A stretch of DNA of 64,000 nt. Source: Caenorhabditis remanei (taxonomy: Eukaryota > Nematoda > Chromadorea > Rhabditida > Rhabditidae). The stretch lies in the NCBI RefSeq assembly GCF_010183535.1, contig NC_071332.1, positions 10,726,001 to 10,790,000 of the forward strand, given 5' to 3'. Below are positions 40,830-53,200 of this stretch, piece by piece (position 1 is the stretch's first letter; the number at the start of each line of letters is the position of its first letter). The notes beneath the pieces were generated by a model. The model was not told the origin of the DNA and ran no database searches. It saw only the letters and a program-made list of their open reading frames with translations. The translations under genes and the position numbers were made by a program.

Positions 40830-41262
40830 CTGTAAAATGGATTTTTAAAATTTTGTATTAAAAAGAAGATTGTAGAAAAATAAGAAGAATACTGAGCAAG
40901 GCCAAATAGGAAGAGACAAGAAATCAGGGATGAGCAATTAAGGAAAAGAAGAATCGAGTCGACAAACAGAGCGCACTGAGGTGAGAACAGACACATGCGA
41001 GATGGGTCACCAGTGTACGTCAGCTGATGGGTGGAGAAGAACATGCGCGCTATTGGCAACCGGGGCACGCGCTTTTCGCAATACTGCCGCATAGACGCTT
41101 TGCTGTGAGGGAGTCATTGTTCTTGCGTAGTACGTCAAACACGAGAAATCAAATGTTCTGTGTCTCTTGTTTATTGACGTTTGTTTTTACGAATTTTCGG
41201 TAGATGATGGGGGAAGGGGATACTGTAGCAGCATGACTATTTTGTAGCTCTCATTAAAAAAG

Positions 41263-41618
41263 TGTAAAGTATGGACTGGATTCAACGGACTGATAATTCT
41301 AACTTTCATTGTCTGCGTCTCCACGCGCACATCTATCTCTCACCCTTTGTTATTGTCCCACCATTTGACCTCTCCCGTTTGCCCTACGCCCGCGGGCGCC
41401 ATTGTCTCCCACCCCCAGATCAGTATATAAGGCCGAGCGGAAGCTCATTCCGGGCCGGTCTCCGTACCCCTAACTTGTTGCCTTTTCTCTTGTTACTTAC
41501 CTTTGTTATTCCCTTATCCCCCAGCGCCACTTTATCTGTAACACTTAGCTTTTAGTCAATAAACTCTTATTTAGCGCATAACTGTTTATGGGTTGTCTAA
41601 ACACGCATAATCGGTACT
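41263..41618 (+). mobile_element. Solo LTR in the second duplication copy
   Basis: A single 356-bp LTR at the same insertion point as the full element, flanked by the same AAAG on both sides. It carries the G variant seen in the 3' LTR. Solo LTRs arise by recombination between the two LTRs of a full copy. Confidence 0.88.
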
Positions 41619-42034
41619 AAAGGAAAAATGAACTAGAAAATCACCAAAAGACAACTAATAGATGTGATGGAATATTATTGAGCATTTCTTTCTTGAAATT
41701 TGTGTGAGCCAGAGAAACCTCCCACCTCTGAACATAAACCGCGTCCTCTTCCAACCGTCTAGATCAAGGTGTTTCGAAATTTCCCCGCGCTTTTTGCTAT
41801 AAAATTCCTCATGTCAACTTTTCATTTTTAAACAATTTCGAAGAGTTGAAAAAATGTACATTTGACAAAATCTGTTAAACTCTTCACTAAGAAAAGATTC
41901 TGTGAAATTTAAACATTTTACCGAGAGAATAATAATTATTACAAATAGTTTTATGAATACATTTATATACAGACGAAGAGAAAAGGCACTGGATTCTGAA
42001 GGTAAACTATTTATCAATAAAAAAAGAACAATTC

Positions 42035-44765
42035 TCAAATTCCAAAATTTCTTTCAGAATTCAACATTTCATAAAAACGATCTATCCGTTTTTGATAGAG
42101 TGGCTTCAGATACTCGTAACCGGCAGTTGATAAATGGGATCCATCATAAACTAGTGATTTGTAACTCTCTTTTTCATACAGATAAAATGCATCTTGATCG
42201 TTTGTCAGAGCCTGAAAATGAGTGATATGTGAATCCATGGGTATTCGAAACAACTCACTTTCTGAATATCATTGAAATAGCAATTACTGCAATTCATTCC
42301 CAATAATCGATCTGTTTGTCTTCTAACTTGCTCAGCTACTTTTTCCAAACTAATCGACAAATTCTCATCGATATCTTTCCTGAATATCAAACTTCTTCCA
42401 ATGATGTTCGATGGAATAACATTAATGACATAATAGGGAAGATCGACATAAATCAACTTGGCCATCTTCTTGAATTTATTCATTGTACTCTGAACAACTT
42501 CATCGAGATCGTTCGGTATACTGTCGAGTTTATTAAAATGTATTTCACTGAAAATTCTCAGTAGATTTATGTGAAAATATAGAAAGTCTTACTTCATTCC
42601 TTGGACGATCCAAATCAGATCTGGATTGATTTCTTCTGCCATATCCAGAACTGCCTGGTTATAGTACGGAGCCATTTCCAGAAGAGGAGCTCCACCATGC
42701 TTGGCAAACAACCGAATTTCTTCATACTGTCCGTCAAAAAGATTGAAAATTGTGGAAAATGCTCTGATTGCCAAGGAATTCCCTATGACCATAATTATAC
42801 CGGTACCATTGCTTTTCTAAATGAAATGAGTAGTTTTGGATTCCAATGAAAATGGATTACATGAGAACAATATTCAATTCCAAACTTATCGATTGCCAAA
42901 TCAACAGTTGTCTCGTTATAATCACACTCCAGCTCCGAGGTTTCAGTTATAATATTAGAGGAATTGAAATTGAATTCAATTTTTTCAATTGTGGAATCCG
43001 GGAGTGTCTCAATTGCAAAACATTGACTGTGTTCCACCAATGGATACAATGATAAACATATTCCGATAACGAAGACAGAAATTGTGAAGTTCACATAGAA
43101 GTCGAGGCGAAGAAGGGTCCGCTGAAATCTGGTTTTTAGAAATCTTGAAATCTGTTGTTCTTCTATTTTCTATTAAATGAGTGGTTCCCTGGTTTTTCCG
43201 AAATCGAACAGAAAAAGATGTCTAGACATTGTCGCCAATTCCGATTGGTTTTTTCCATGTAGACTTTTCTACTTGATCCATGGTTTTACATCTAGACAAG
43301 AAAGCGGAGTGGTAATAAAAGCATTTTTCCAAAAAAGCCATGAAACTTTTGAGATAAATCTCAAGATATATTTCGAATCTTCACGTAATTATTCCTAAAA
43401 TCTTACCTCCAATGCATAATGACACAGTAGAGATAGAGCAAACACTACAAGAACAGCAGTAGTCGCTTCTGAAAACTTATTCTGTTGGAATTTTGCAAAG
43501 CTCCGAAACTACCGTAGGCATTCAGTCCAATATTATCTTTTTGTTGGATGTACTCGAAAAACTTGATGACAGGCCAATGGATTAGGTAGGTCGCGTAAGA
43601 GATGTCTCCGATGAAGACTAGAGGTTGCAGTCTGAAAATTAATACAGATATTCAGAAGAAGTTTTCCTATTTTCGAAATTTCTGTCTCTGACCGTTCTGA
43701 CTCATTGATTTTCATTGCTGATGCTGCAATGCAACCTAATTTCGAGTACTCGCATGGAGAATGTTCAGAAATAATACTTACGTTAAAAAGGAGTTTTCTA
43801 ATTTCCCACAAAGAAAACATAGAACTGCGGCAGACAATGACATAATCAATCTAAAAAAATAATTGCGGCATTGAAGATTATCTTATACGAGTTACCTTGT
43901 TGAATGTTCTCCAAAAATCCAAGGAAATGTGACTACTGTAGTTATAATAGCCAGCAATAAATATGGAAAGCCATCAATCACATTGAACTTTTCTTCTTTT
44001 CTCTTCTTTTCTGTACATAAATCCATCACTTCATCATTTTTTTGAGAGAGCTCAAAAGCTACGGAACCCAATAGAAATTGCCAAACTCTTGATGCCAGAA
44101 AGCAGTAAGAAAGTTCAAATGGAGTGAGAAGTTGGAAGAAGAAAAGGATGAGAATTGCAAGCGAATATGCAAGAATTCGATTGAAGAACGGCAAATTTGA
44201 AGCAATAAAATGAATTATTGGAACCATCAGATAGTACTGTAACTCAGTTGCGAGTGACCAAAGATGGGTAAGAAAACGGATTGTGGAGATTTGATCCCAG
44301 TATGAATGATGTTCGAAAATGGGTTGGTAGTTGGATAGAAGTGAGAGACACCATTTGATATCTTGTAGAAATTCAGTTCGTTCTGATTTCAGAACCAGAC
44401 AGAGAACACCTGGAAGAATTAAAATGATTGAAAGAAATATGAATATATAAATAAATTACCTAGAATTGTGGCAAGAATAGTGAAATAATAAAGTGGCACT
44501 ATTCGGCTGAATCGCTTTTTATAGAAGTTCACAACTGACTGAAGCGTGAATTCTTTGGAGAGAATTCGAGTCATGAGATATCCAGATAACACGAAAAACC
44601 TGAAAATCCACTTCAAATCTCGAAAAACAGAAACAGTAAGTATTACATATCCACTCCAACAAATCCATTGGCAAAACTTTTTGGGAATAGATGAAAAATC
44701 AAAACGAGAATTATTGAGATTCCTCGTAGACCTTGTAAACTTTGAAGTTTATTGCCAGCTGACAT
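42035..44765 (-). CDS. OAC-family O-acyltransferase (acyltransferase 3 plus SGNH domain)
   Basis: Exons in order are 44765-44647, 44599-44460, 44409-43896, 43850-43782, 43631-43513, 43468-43407, 43121-42861, 42816-42593, 42547-42259 and 42211-42035, giving 657 aa. The N-terminal multi-pass acyltransferase 3 domain has LQGLRGISI with His25 (VLIFHLFP), FFVLSGYLMTRIL, LTHLWSLATELQYY and GDISYATYLIHWPV. An extracytoplasmic C-terminal SGNH hydrolase-like domain has IGNSLAIRAF, WIVQGM and DGSHLSTAG (catalytic Asp/His). This is the domain order of the large nematode oac family, thought to acylate surface or secreted glycans or lipids. The start MSAGNKLQSL lies just after a TTTCCAG acceptor. I cannot assign a family number. 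Confidence 0.9.
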
Positions 44766-45799
44766 AGTATCTGGAAACAAGTGAGTGAATGAAAGAAGGA
44801 ATCGAAAGTTTTTTGGAAAAGATCCAAAGAAAAACATGGCGACGGGCGGCGCAATCTCGATCATTTGCATATTCAGGTCACTGGTTTTCACAGTAGTAGT
44901 AGCACAGTTTCACACTTTCTTTAGAAGAAAAACTACAGTGTTACGAGAGAATTAATGAGGCATTCAGAAGTGAATATAGTTTGGAAGAGGGCGAGGGTTT
45001 CTTGAAAGTTCAAAAGTTTGATTGCTTCTGTTGGGAGGTTATAAGAACAAACAAGACTAGCACGCATGCATAGTAATAAATGACAAAAATGATTCTCGTA
45101 GAACACAACCTTGCAGATATTCAGAAAAGCGGATAGTCGGACAGTCAACCACTTTGAAGTTCATGAGATCTTGAAAGGAAATGTAAGTCGTTGGTCAATT
45201 AACCACTTTCACAGTACTTGAGATGCCAGGATTGATTTTTTCTGCACCTTTCGATCTTTCAAACAAACGGAAAGGGTCTGTGTTCAGTGACCAGTTTGTG
45301 CGTGTAGAATGTCTCGAATACGTGTTTTCATTATATAATTTCATAACTGAAATAGTTAAGTTCACATGAGCAAACCCATTCGGTAAGAGATCGCTGATCT
45401 CGCTTGAACTGTAAAAGTAGAAATGACATGAAACTGAGTGATAGCGTATGATTGAGAAAAATGTAAAAGTGTATGATTGGGAATCACTATCTCTTGGACT
45501 ATAGATAGTCTGTTTTTTATGAACTATATCATCAGTTGATTTCTAGGTCAACTTATTTATACGGAGATAATGTTTCATTTTCGTTTCATTTTCGTTTTCT
45601 AATCGAGTCCATTTTTTCAATGGTTCGAATGGTCACGATAGTCTTCCAGTTGTTCCTGGCACTGTGAAACCAAGAAAACCGACAATTTCTTTGTATACAT
45701 TTCAAAGTCCCTGTTGAACGTCTTGAAGTCAAGAAATATATTTATTTCACTTTTCGAAAATATTACTGTACATAGAAATAACTTAAATTCATGAAATCA
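44766..45799. other. Intergenic between two minus-strand genes
   Basis: About 1 kb holding the OAC promoter and the 3' flank of the second ground-like gene. AT-rich, and I see no gene or structured RNA. Confidence 0.45.
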
Positions 45800-46647
45800 T
45801 CACATCAATCGTCTTCTAACCACATCAGAAAGTTGTTTGAATAGGAAACAAGTGACATCACCGACAGAATGTTGACAGAATAATTCTGTATTAGCCACAT
45901 ACGAAAAGTCTCCTCGGGCACAAATGACGTTGAATCGACCGCCCATTGTTGACTCCGCTTCTTCTTGGATTCTACGTTTAGCTATCGCAGTGACACGATC
46001 AATTTTCTGAAAAAGAGTTATGAATGTGGATTGGGACAGGATTTGAAAACGGAACACACATTCTCGATGATTTTACGAAGCTCTTCTGAATTACATCTGC
46101 TAGAAGAAGTTGCTGTTGAATCTGAATCATCTTCTCGTTTGACGCGTCTTACTCTTTCTGAAAATTAGAAGGAATACATCAAAAGGTGAAATCCTGCTAA
46201 ATTAGTTTATAATTCGTTCCCGTGTTAAAAAATATTAAAACTATACTCCTTTCTTCTGAAATGCAAAAACCGATTGATCGATCAGAATATATGAAAATAT
46301 GGAAAATCGGAAATAGTCCCTTTGGAACTTTTCTCTTAATCTTTAATAACTTTCTATCAATATTTATATTTCCAGTTTCTAAAACTCTTACCGTGATCAG
46401 CAACGTATGTCGCATTACTCAACATTGCCAACTGCCTTCTCTTCCGTTTTCCATTACAAGTTCCACATGAATTACAGCAATTTGGTGGAGGAGAAGGAGT
46501 ACAAGTCATTATAGGAGCACATGGGGTTACTGTAGGACATGTCGATGGAGGAGGAGTACACGTACATCCACAGTTTGAGCCGCCAGAAGATGGGAAGAAA
46601 AAGGAAAGAGTTGATGGGAACAGAAGGAAAAGCAAGAGAATCTCCAT
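45800..46647 (-). CDS. Ground-like domain protein with Cys/Pro-rich linker
   Basis: Exons in order are 46647-46392, 46157-46060 and 46006-45800, giving 186 aa. Signal peptide MEILLLFLLFPSTLSFFF. A Cys/Pro-rich region follows (CGCTCTPPPSTCPTVTPC, then NCCNSCGTC) and a dibasic/tetrabasic stretch (GKRKRRQ). The ground-like domain follows: RCNSEELRKIIEN, then STMGGRFNVICARGDFSYVA and LFCQHSVGDVTCFLF. The basic cluster between linker and domain could be a furin-type cleavage site (KRKRR). It is the second ground-like gene in the window but is too different from the one at 23679 to be a local duplicate. No number within the grl family can be assigned from memory. Confidence 0.82.
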
Positions 46648-47251
46648 CAGGAATATTAAAAGAAACTTTTTGAGGAGTGTCCATGAGAAATGAAACTGTG
46701 CTAATCCTTTAATCCAAAGCAATGGGAAAGAGAACAAAGGTGAAATGGGAAAAGAAGAGAGAAGAGGAGAAACTGGTTTGAACAGGAGACCAGTTCTCTT
46801 ATATTCGTCTCTGAACTGACAACTGAATTCCAGTGTGACAATATGATCGTTAAGATACAATTTTGGGCCAAAATTTTAAGTCCACAAACACAAGGTCACT
46901 TTCCCATTTCGATCATACACTATACCGATTGTATGTATACGCTTGTTTCTCATCCGCCATCCATCTTATTTGTTGGCCGTCTTAAGAACAGCTATGTTGG
47001 AGTGATTATTTTTAAATCTTAAAATTATTTTATTTTGACCAGTTCAGTGAAAAATATTGATGAGACAACGACAACCACATAAACGGACACACATAGACGT
47101 GGACAAACAAGTAGTCATTTTATTGTAGAAAAAAAACGGGACCAACAAGTTTTCTCCATTCAAAAAATGGAGAATCATCGAGTACGGCACAATTTAGAAT
47201 TCAGATTTAAAAAACGATGACTGAGCAAACGAAAACAGGTTCATATGACTA
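46648..47251. other. Flank between ground-like gene and satellite array
   Basis: About 600 bp of unique-looking AT-rich sequence with the promoter of the ground-like gene on its left. Nothing else recognised before the first satellite unit. Confidence 0.45.
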
Positions 47252-50200
47252 ATGCAAGTTAATGGGACTTTTGAAAACTGGAAAATTTATAAGGATTCAT
47301 TCAGAAACCTGAGTGAATAGGCAAACGAATCCATCCGGCAGCATATTCTTAGATAGCCTACTGCTCCTCACATGGAAGAACCCTATAACCAGTGGGAATA
47401 TGGGGATCGAATGCAGGTTAATGGGACTTTTAAAAACTGGAGAATTTATAAGGATTCATTCAGAAACCTGAGTGAATAGGCAAACGAATCCATCCGGCAG
47501 CATATTCTTAGATAGCCTACTGCTCCTCACATGGAAGAACCCTATAACCGGTGGGAATATGGGGATCGAATGCAGGTTAATGGGACTTTTAAAAACTGGA
47601 GAATGTTTAGGGATTCATTCAGAAACCTGAGTGGATAGGCAAACGAATCCATCCGGCAGCATATTCTTAGATAGCCTACTGCTCCTCACATGGAAGAACC
47701 CTATAACCAGTGGGAATATGGGGATCGAATGCAGGTTAATGGGACTTTTGAAAACTGGAGAATTTATAAGGATTCATTCAGAAACCTGAGTGAATAGGCA
47801 AACGAATCCATCCGGCAGCATATTCTTAGATAGCCTACTGCTCCTCACATGAAAGAACCCTATAACCAGTGGGAATATGGGGATCGAATGCAGGTTAATG
47901 GGACTTTTGAAAACTGGAGAATTTATAAGGATTCATTCAGAAACCTGAGTGAATAGGCAAACGAATCCATCCGGCAGCATATTCTTAGATAGCCTACTGC
48001 TCCTCACATGAAAGAACCCTATAACCAGTGGGAATATGGGGATCGAATGCAGGTTAATGGGACTTTTGAAAACTGGAGAATTTATAAGGATTCATTCAGA
48101 AACCTGAGTGAATAGGCAAACGAATCCATCAGGCAGCATATTCTTAGATGGCCTACTGCTCCTCACATGGAAGAACCCTATAACCGGTGGGAATATGGGG
48201 ATCGAATGCAGGTTAATGGGACTTTTGAAAACTGGAAAATGTTTAGGGATTCATTCAGAAACCTGAGTGGATAGGCAAACGAATCCATCCGGAAGCATAT
48301 TCTTAGATAGCCTACTGCTCTTCACATGGAAGAACCCTATAACCGGTGGGAATATGGGGATCGAATGCAGGTTAATGGGACTTTTAAAAACTGGAAAATG
48401 TTTAGGGATTCATTCAGAAACCTGAGTGAATAGGCAACCGAATCCATCCGGCAGCATATTCTTAGATAGCCTACTGCTCCTCACATGGAAGAACCCTATA
48501 ACCGGTGGGAATATGGGGATCGAATGCAGGTTAATGGGACTTTTGAAAACTGGAAAATGTTTAGGGATTCATTCAGAAACCTGAGTGGATAGGCAAACGA
48601 ATCCATCCGGCAGCATATTCTTAGATAGCCTACTGCTCCTCACATGGAAGAACCCTATAACCGGTGGGAATATGGGGATCGAATGCAGGTTAATGGGACT
48701 TTTGAAAACTGGAAAATGTTTAGGGATTCATTCAGAAACCTGAGTGGATAGGCAAACGAATCCATCCGGCAGCATATTCTTAGATAGCCTACTGCTCCTC
48801 ACATGGAAGAACCCTATAACCGGTGGGAATATGGGGATCGAATGCAGGTTAATGGGACTTTTGAAAACTGGAAAATGTTTAGGGATTCATTCAGAAACCT
48901 GAGTGGATAGGCAAACGAATCCATCCGGAAGCATATTCTTAGATAGCCTACTGCTCTTCACATGGAAGAACCCTATAACCGGTGGGAATATGGGGATCGA
49001 ATGCAGGTTAATGGGACTTTTAAAAACTGGAAAATGTTTAGGGATTCATTCAGAAACCTGAGTGAATAGGCAAACGAATCCATCCGGCAGCATATTCTTA
49101 GATAGCCTACTGCTCCTCACATGGAAGAACCCTATAACCGGTGGGAATATGGGGATCGAATGCAGGTTAATGGGACTTTTAAAAACTGGAAAATGTTTAG
49201 GGATTCATTCAGAAACCTGAGTGAATAGGCAAACGAATCCATCCGGCAGCATATTCTTAGATAGCCTACTGCTCCTCACATGGAAGAACCCTATAACCGG
49301 TGGGAATATGGGGATCGAATGCAGGTTAATGGGACTTTTAAAAACTGGAAAATGTTTAGGGATTCATTCAGAAACCTGAGTGAATAGGCAAACGAATCCA
49401 TCCGGCAGCATATTCTTAGATAGCCTACTGCTCCTCACATGGAAGAACCCTATAACCGGTGGGAATATGGGGATCGAATGCAGGTTAATGGGACTTTTAA
49501 AAACTGGGAAATGTTTAGGGATTCATTCAGAAACCTGAGTGAATAGGCAAACGAATCCATCCGGCAGCATATTCTTAGATAGCCTACTGCTCCTCACATG
49601 GAAGAACCCTATAACCGGTGGGAATATGGGGATCGAATGCAGGTTAATGGGACTTTTAAAAACTGGAAAATGTTTAGGGATTCATTCAGAAACCTGAGTG
49701 AATAGGCAAACGAATCCATCCGGCAGCATATTCTTAGATAGCCTACTGCTCCTCACATGGAAGAACCCTATAACCGGTGGGAATATGGGGATCGAATGCA
49801 GGTTAATGGGACTTTTAAAAACTGGAGAATGTTTAGGGATTCATTCAGAAACCTGAGTGGATAGGCAAACGAATCCATCCGGCAGCATATTCTTAGATAG
49901 CCTACTGCTCCTCACATGGAAGAACCCTATAACCGGTGGGAATATGGGGATCGAATGCAGGTTAATGGGACTTTTAAAAACTGGAGAATTTATAAGGATT
50001 CATTCAGAAACCTGAGTGAATAGGCAAACGAATCCATCCGGCAGCATATTCTTAGATAGCCTACTGCTCCTCACATGAAAGAACCCTATAACCGGTGGGA
50101 ATATGGGGATCGAATGCAGGTTAATGGGACTTTTAAAAACTGGAGAATGTTTAGGGATTCATTCAGAAACCTGAGTGGATAGGCAAACGAATCCATCCGG

Positions 50201-53200
50201 CAGCATATTCTTAGATAGCCTACTGCTCCTCACATGGAAGAACCCTATAACCGGTGGGAATATGGGGATCGAATGCAGGTTAATGGGACTTTTGAAAACT
50301 GGAGAATTTATAAGGATTCATTCAGAAACCTGAGTGAATAGGCAAACGAATCCATCCGGCAGCATATTCTTAGATAGCCTACTGCTCCTCACATGAAAGA
50401 ACCCTATAACCAGTGGGAATATGGGGATCGAATGCAGGTTAATGGGACTTTTGAAAACTGGAGAATTTATAAGGATTCATTCAGAAACCTGAGTGAATAG
50501 GCAAACGAATCCATCCGGCAGCATATTCTTAGATAGCCTACTGCTCCTCACATGGAAGAACCCTATAACCGGTGGGAATATGGGGATCGAATGCAGGTTA
50601 ATGGGACTTTTAAAAACTGGAAAATGTTTAGGGATTCATTCAGAAACCTGAGTGAATAGGCAAACGAATCCATCCGGCAGCATATTCTTAGATAGCCTAC
50701 TGCTCCTCACATGGAAGAACCCTATAACCGGTGGGAATATGGGGATCGAATGCAGGTTAATGGGACTTTTAAAAACTGGAAAATGTTTAGGGATTCATTC
50801 AGAAACCTGAGTGAATAGGCAAACGAATCCATCCGGCAGCATATTCTTAGATAGCCTACTGCTCCTCACATGGAAGAACCCTATAACCGGTGGGAATATG
50901 GGGATCGAATGCAGGTTAATGGGACATTTAAAAACTGGAGAATTTATAAGGATTCATTCAGAAACCTGAGTGAATAGGCAAACGAATCCATCCGGCAGCA
51001 TATTCTTAGATAGCCTACTGCTCCTCACATGGAAGAACCCTATAACCGGTGGGAATATGGGGATCGAATGCAGGTTAATGGGACTTTTAAAAACTGGAAA
51101 ATGTTTAGGGATTCATTCAGAAACCTGAGTGAATAGGCAAACGAATCCATCCGGCAGCATATTCTTAGATAGCCTACTGCTCCTCACATGGAAGAACCCT
51201 ATAACCGGTGGGAATATGGGGATCGAATGCAGGTTAATGGGACTTTTGAAAACTGGAGAATTTATAAGGATTCATTCAGAAACCTGAGTGAATAGGCAAA
51301 CGAATCCATCCGGCAGCATATTCTTAGATAGCCTACTGCTCCTCACATGAAAGAACCCTATAACCAGTGGGAATATGGGGATCGAATGCAGGTTAATGGG
51401 ACTTTTGAAAACTGGAAAATGTTTAGGGATTCATTCAGAAACCTGAGTGAATAGGCAAACGAATCCATCCGGCAGCATATTCTTAGATAGCCTACTGCTC
51501 CTCACATGAAAGAACCCTATAACCGGTGGGAATATGGGGATCGAATGCAGGTTAATGGGACTTTTAAAAACTGGAGAATGTTTAGGGATTCATTCAGAAA
51601 CCTGAGTGGATAGGCAAACGAATCCATCCGGCAGCATATTCTTAGATAGCCTACTGCTCCTCACATGGAAGAACCCTATAACCGGTGGGAATATGGGGAT
51701 CGAATGCAGGTTAATGGGACTTTTGAAAACTGGAGAATTTATAAGGATTCATTCAGAAACCTGAGTGAATAGGCAAACGAATCCATCCGGCAGCATATTC
51801 TTAGATAGCCTACTGCTCCTCACATGAAAGAACCCTATAACCAGTGGGAATATGGGGATCGAATGCAGGTTAATGGGACTTTTGAAAACTGGAGAATTTA
51901 TAAGGATTCATTCAGAAACCTGAGTGAATAGGCAAACGAATCCATCCGGCAGCATATTCTTAGATAGCCTACTGCTCCTCACATGGAAGAACCCTATAAC
52001 CGGTGGGAATATGGGGATCGAATGCAGGTTAATGGGACTTTTAAAAACTGGAAAATGTTTAGGGATTCATTCAGAAACCTGAGTGAATAGGCAAACGAAT
52101 CCATCCGGCAGCATATTCTTAGATAGCCTACTGCTCCTCACATGGAAGAACCCTATAACCGGTGGGAATATGGGGATCGAATGCAGGTTAATGGGACTTT
52201 TAAAAACTGGAAAATGTTTAGGGATTCATTCAGAAACCTGAGTGAATAGGCAAACGAATCCATCCGGCAGCATATTCTTAGATAGCCTACTGCTCCTCAC
52301 ATGGAAGAACCCTATAACCGGTGGGAATATGGGGATCGAATGCAGGTTAATGGGACATTTAAAAACTGGAGAATTTATAAGGATTCATTCAGAAACCTGA
52401 GTGAATAGGCAAACGAATCCATCCGGCAGCATATTCTTAGATAGCCTACTGCTCCTCACATGGAAGAACCCTATAACCGGTGGGAATATGGGGATCGAAT
52501 GCAGGTTAATGGGACTTTTAAAAACTGGAAAATGTTTAGGGATTCATTCAGAAACCTGAGTGAATAGGCAAACGAATCCATCCGGCAGCATATTCTTAGA
52601 TAGCCTACTGCTCCTCACATGGAAGAACCCTATAACCGGTGGGAATATGGGGATCGAATGCAGGTTAATGGGACTTTTGAAAACTGGAGAATTTATAAGG
52701 ATTCATTCAGAAACCTGAGTGAATAGGCAAACGAATCCATCCGGCAGCATATTCTTAGATAGCCTACTGCTCCTCACATGAAAGAACCCTATAACCAGTG
52801 GGAATATGGGGATCGAATGCAGGTTAATGGGACTTTTGAAAACTGGAAAATGTTTAGGGATTCATTCAGAAACCTGAGTGAATAGGCAAACGAATCCATC
52901 CGGCAGCATATTCTTAGATAGCCTACTGCTCCTCACATGGAAGAACCCTATAACCGGTGGGAATATGGGGATCGAATGCAGGTTAATGGGACTTTTAAAA
53001 ACTGGAAAATGTTTAGGGATTCATTCAGAAACCTGAGTGAATAGGCAAACGAATCCATCCGGCAGCATATTCTTAGATAGCCTACTGCTCCTCACATGGA
53101 AGAACCCTATAACCGGTGGGAATATGGGGATCGAATGCAGGTTAATGGGACTTTTGAAAACTGGAGAATTTATAAGGATTCATTCAGAAACCTGAGTGAA

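Larger units (their letters stand above)
33434..41886. repeat. Tandem segmental duplication around an LTR insertion
   Basis: Copy 1 spans 33434-40022 and copy 2 spans 40023-41886. Each contains the same 1240-bp left part (33434-34673 and 40023-41262), then LTR sequence, then the same 268-bp right part (39755-40022 and 41619-41886). In copy 1 the middle is the complete element; in copy 2 it is a single LTR. I see no difference between the left parts or between the right parts by eye. The junction at 40022/40023 joins CTCTTCA to GAAGAGCC with at most one shared base. Because both copies have the LTR at the same site, insertion came before duplication. The alternative is two alleles (full element and solo LTR) wrongly assembled head to tail. 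Confidence 0.85.

Noticed and set aside
41263..41618. 94-codon frame repeated in all three LTRs as a protein gene
   Set aside because: It lies wholly inside the LTR, crosses the TATA box, and has no domain; it is a by-product of LTR sequence.
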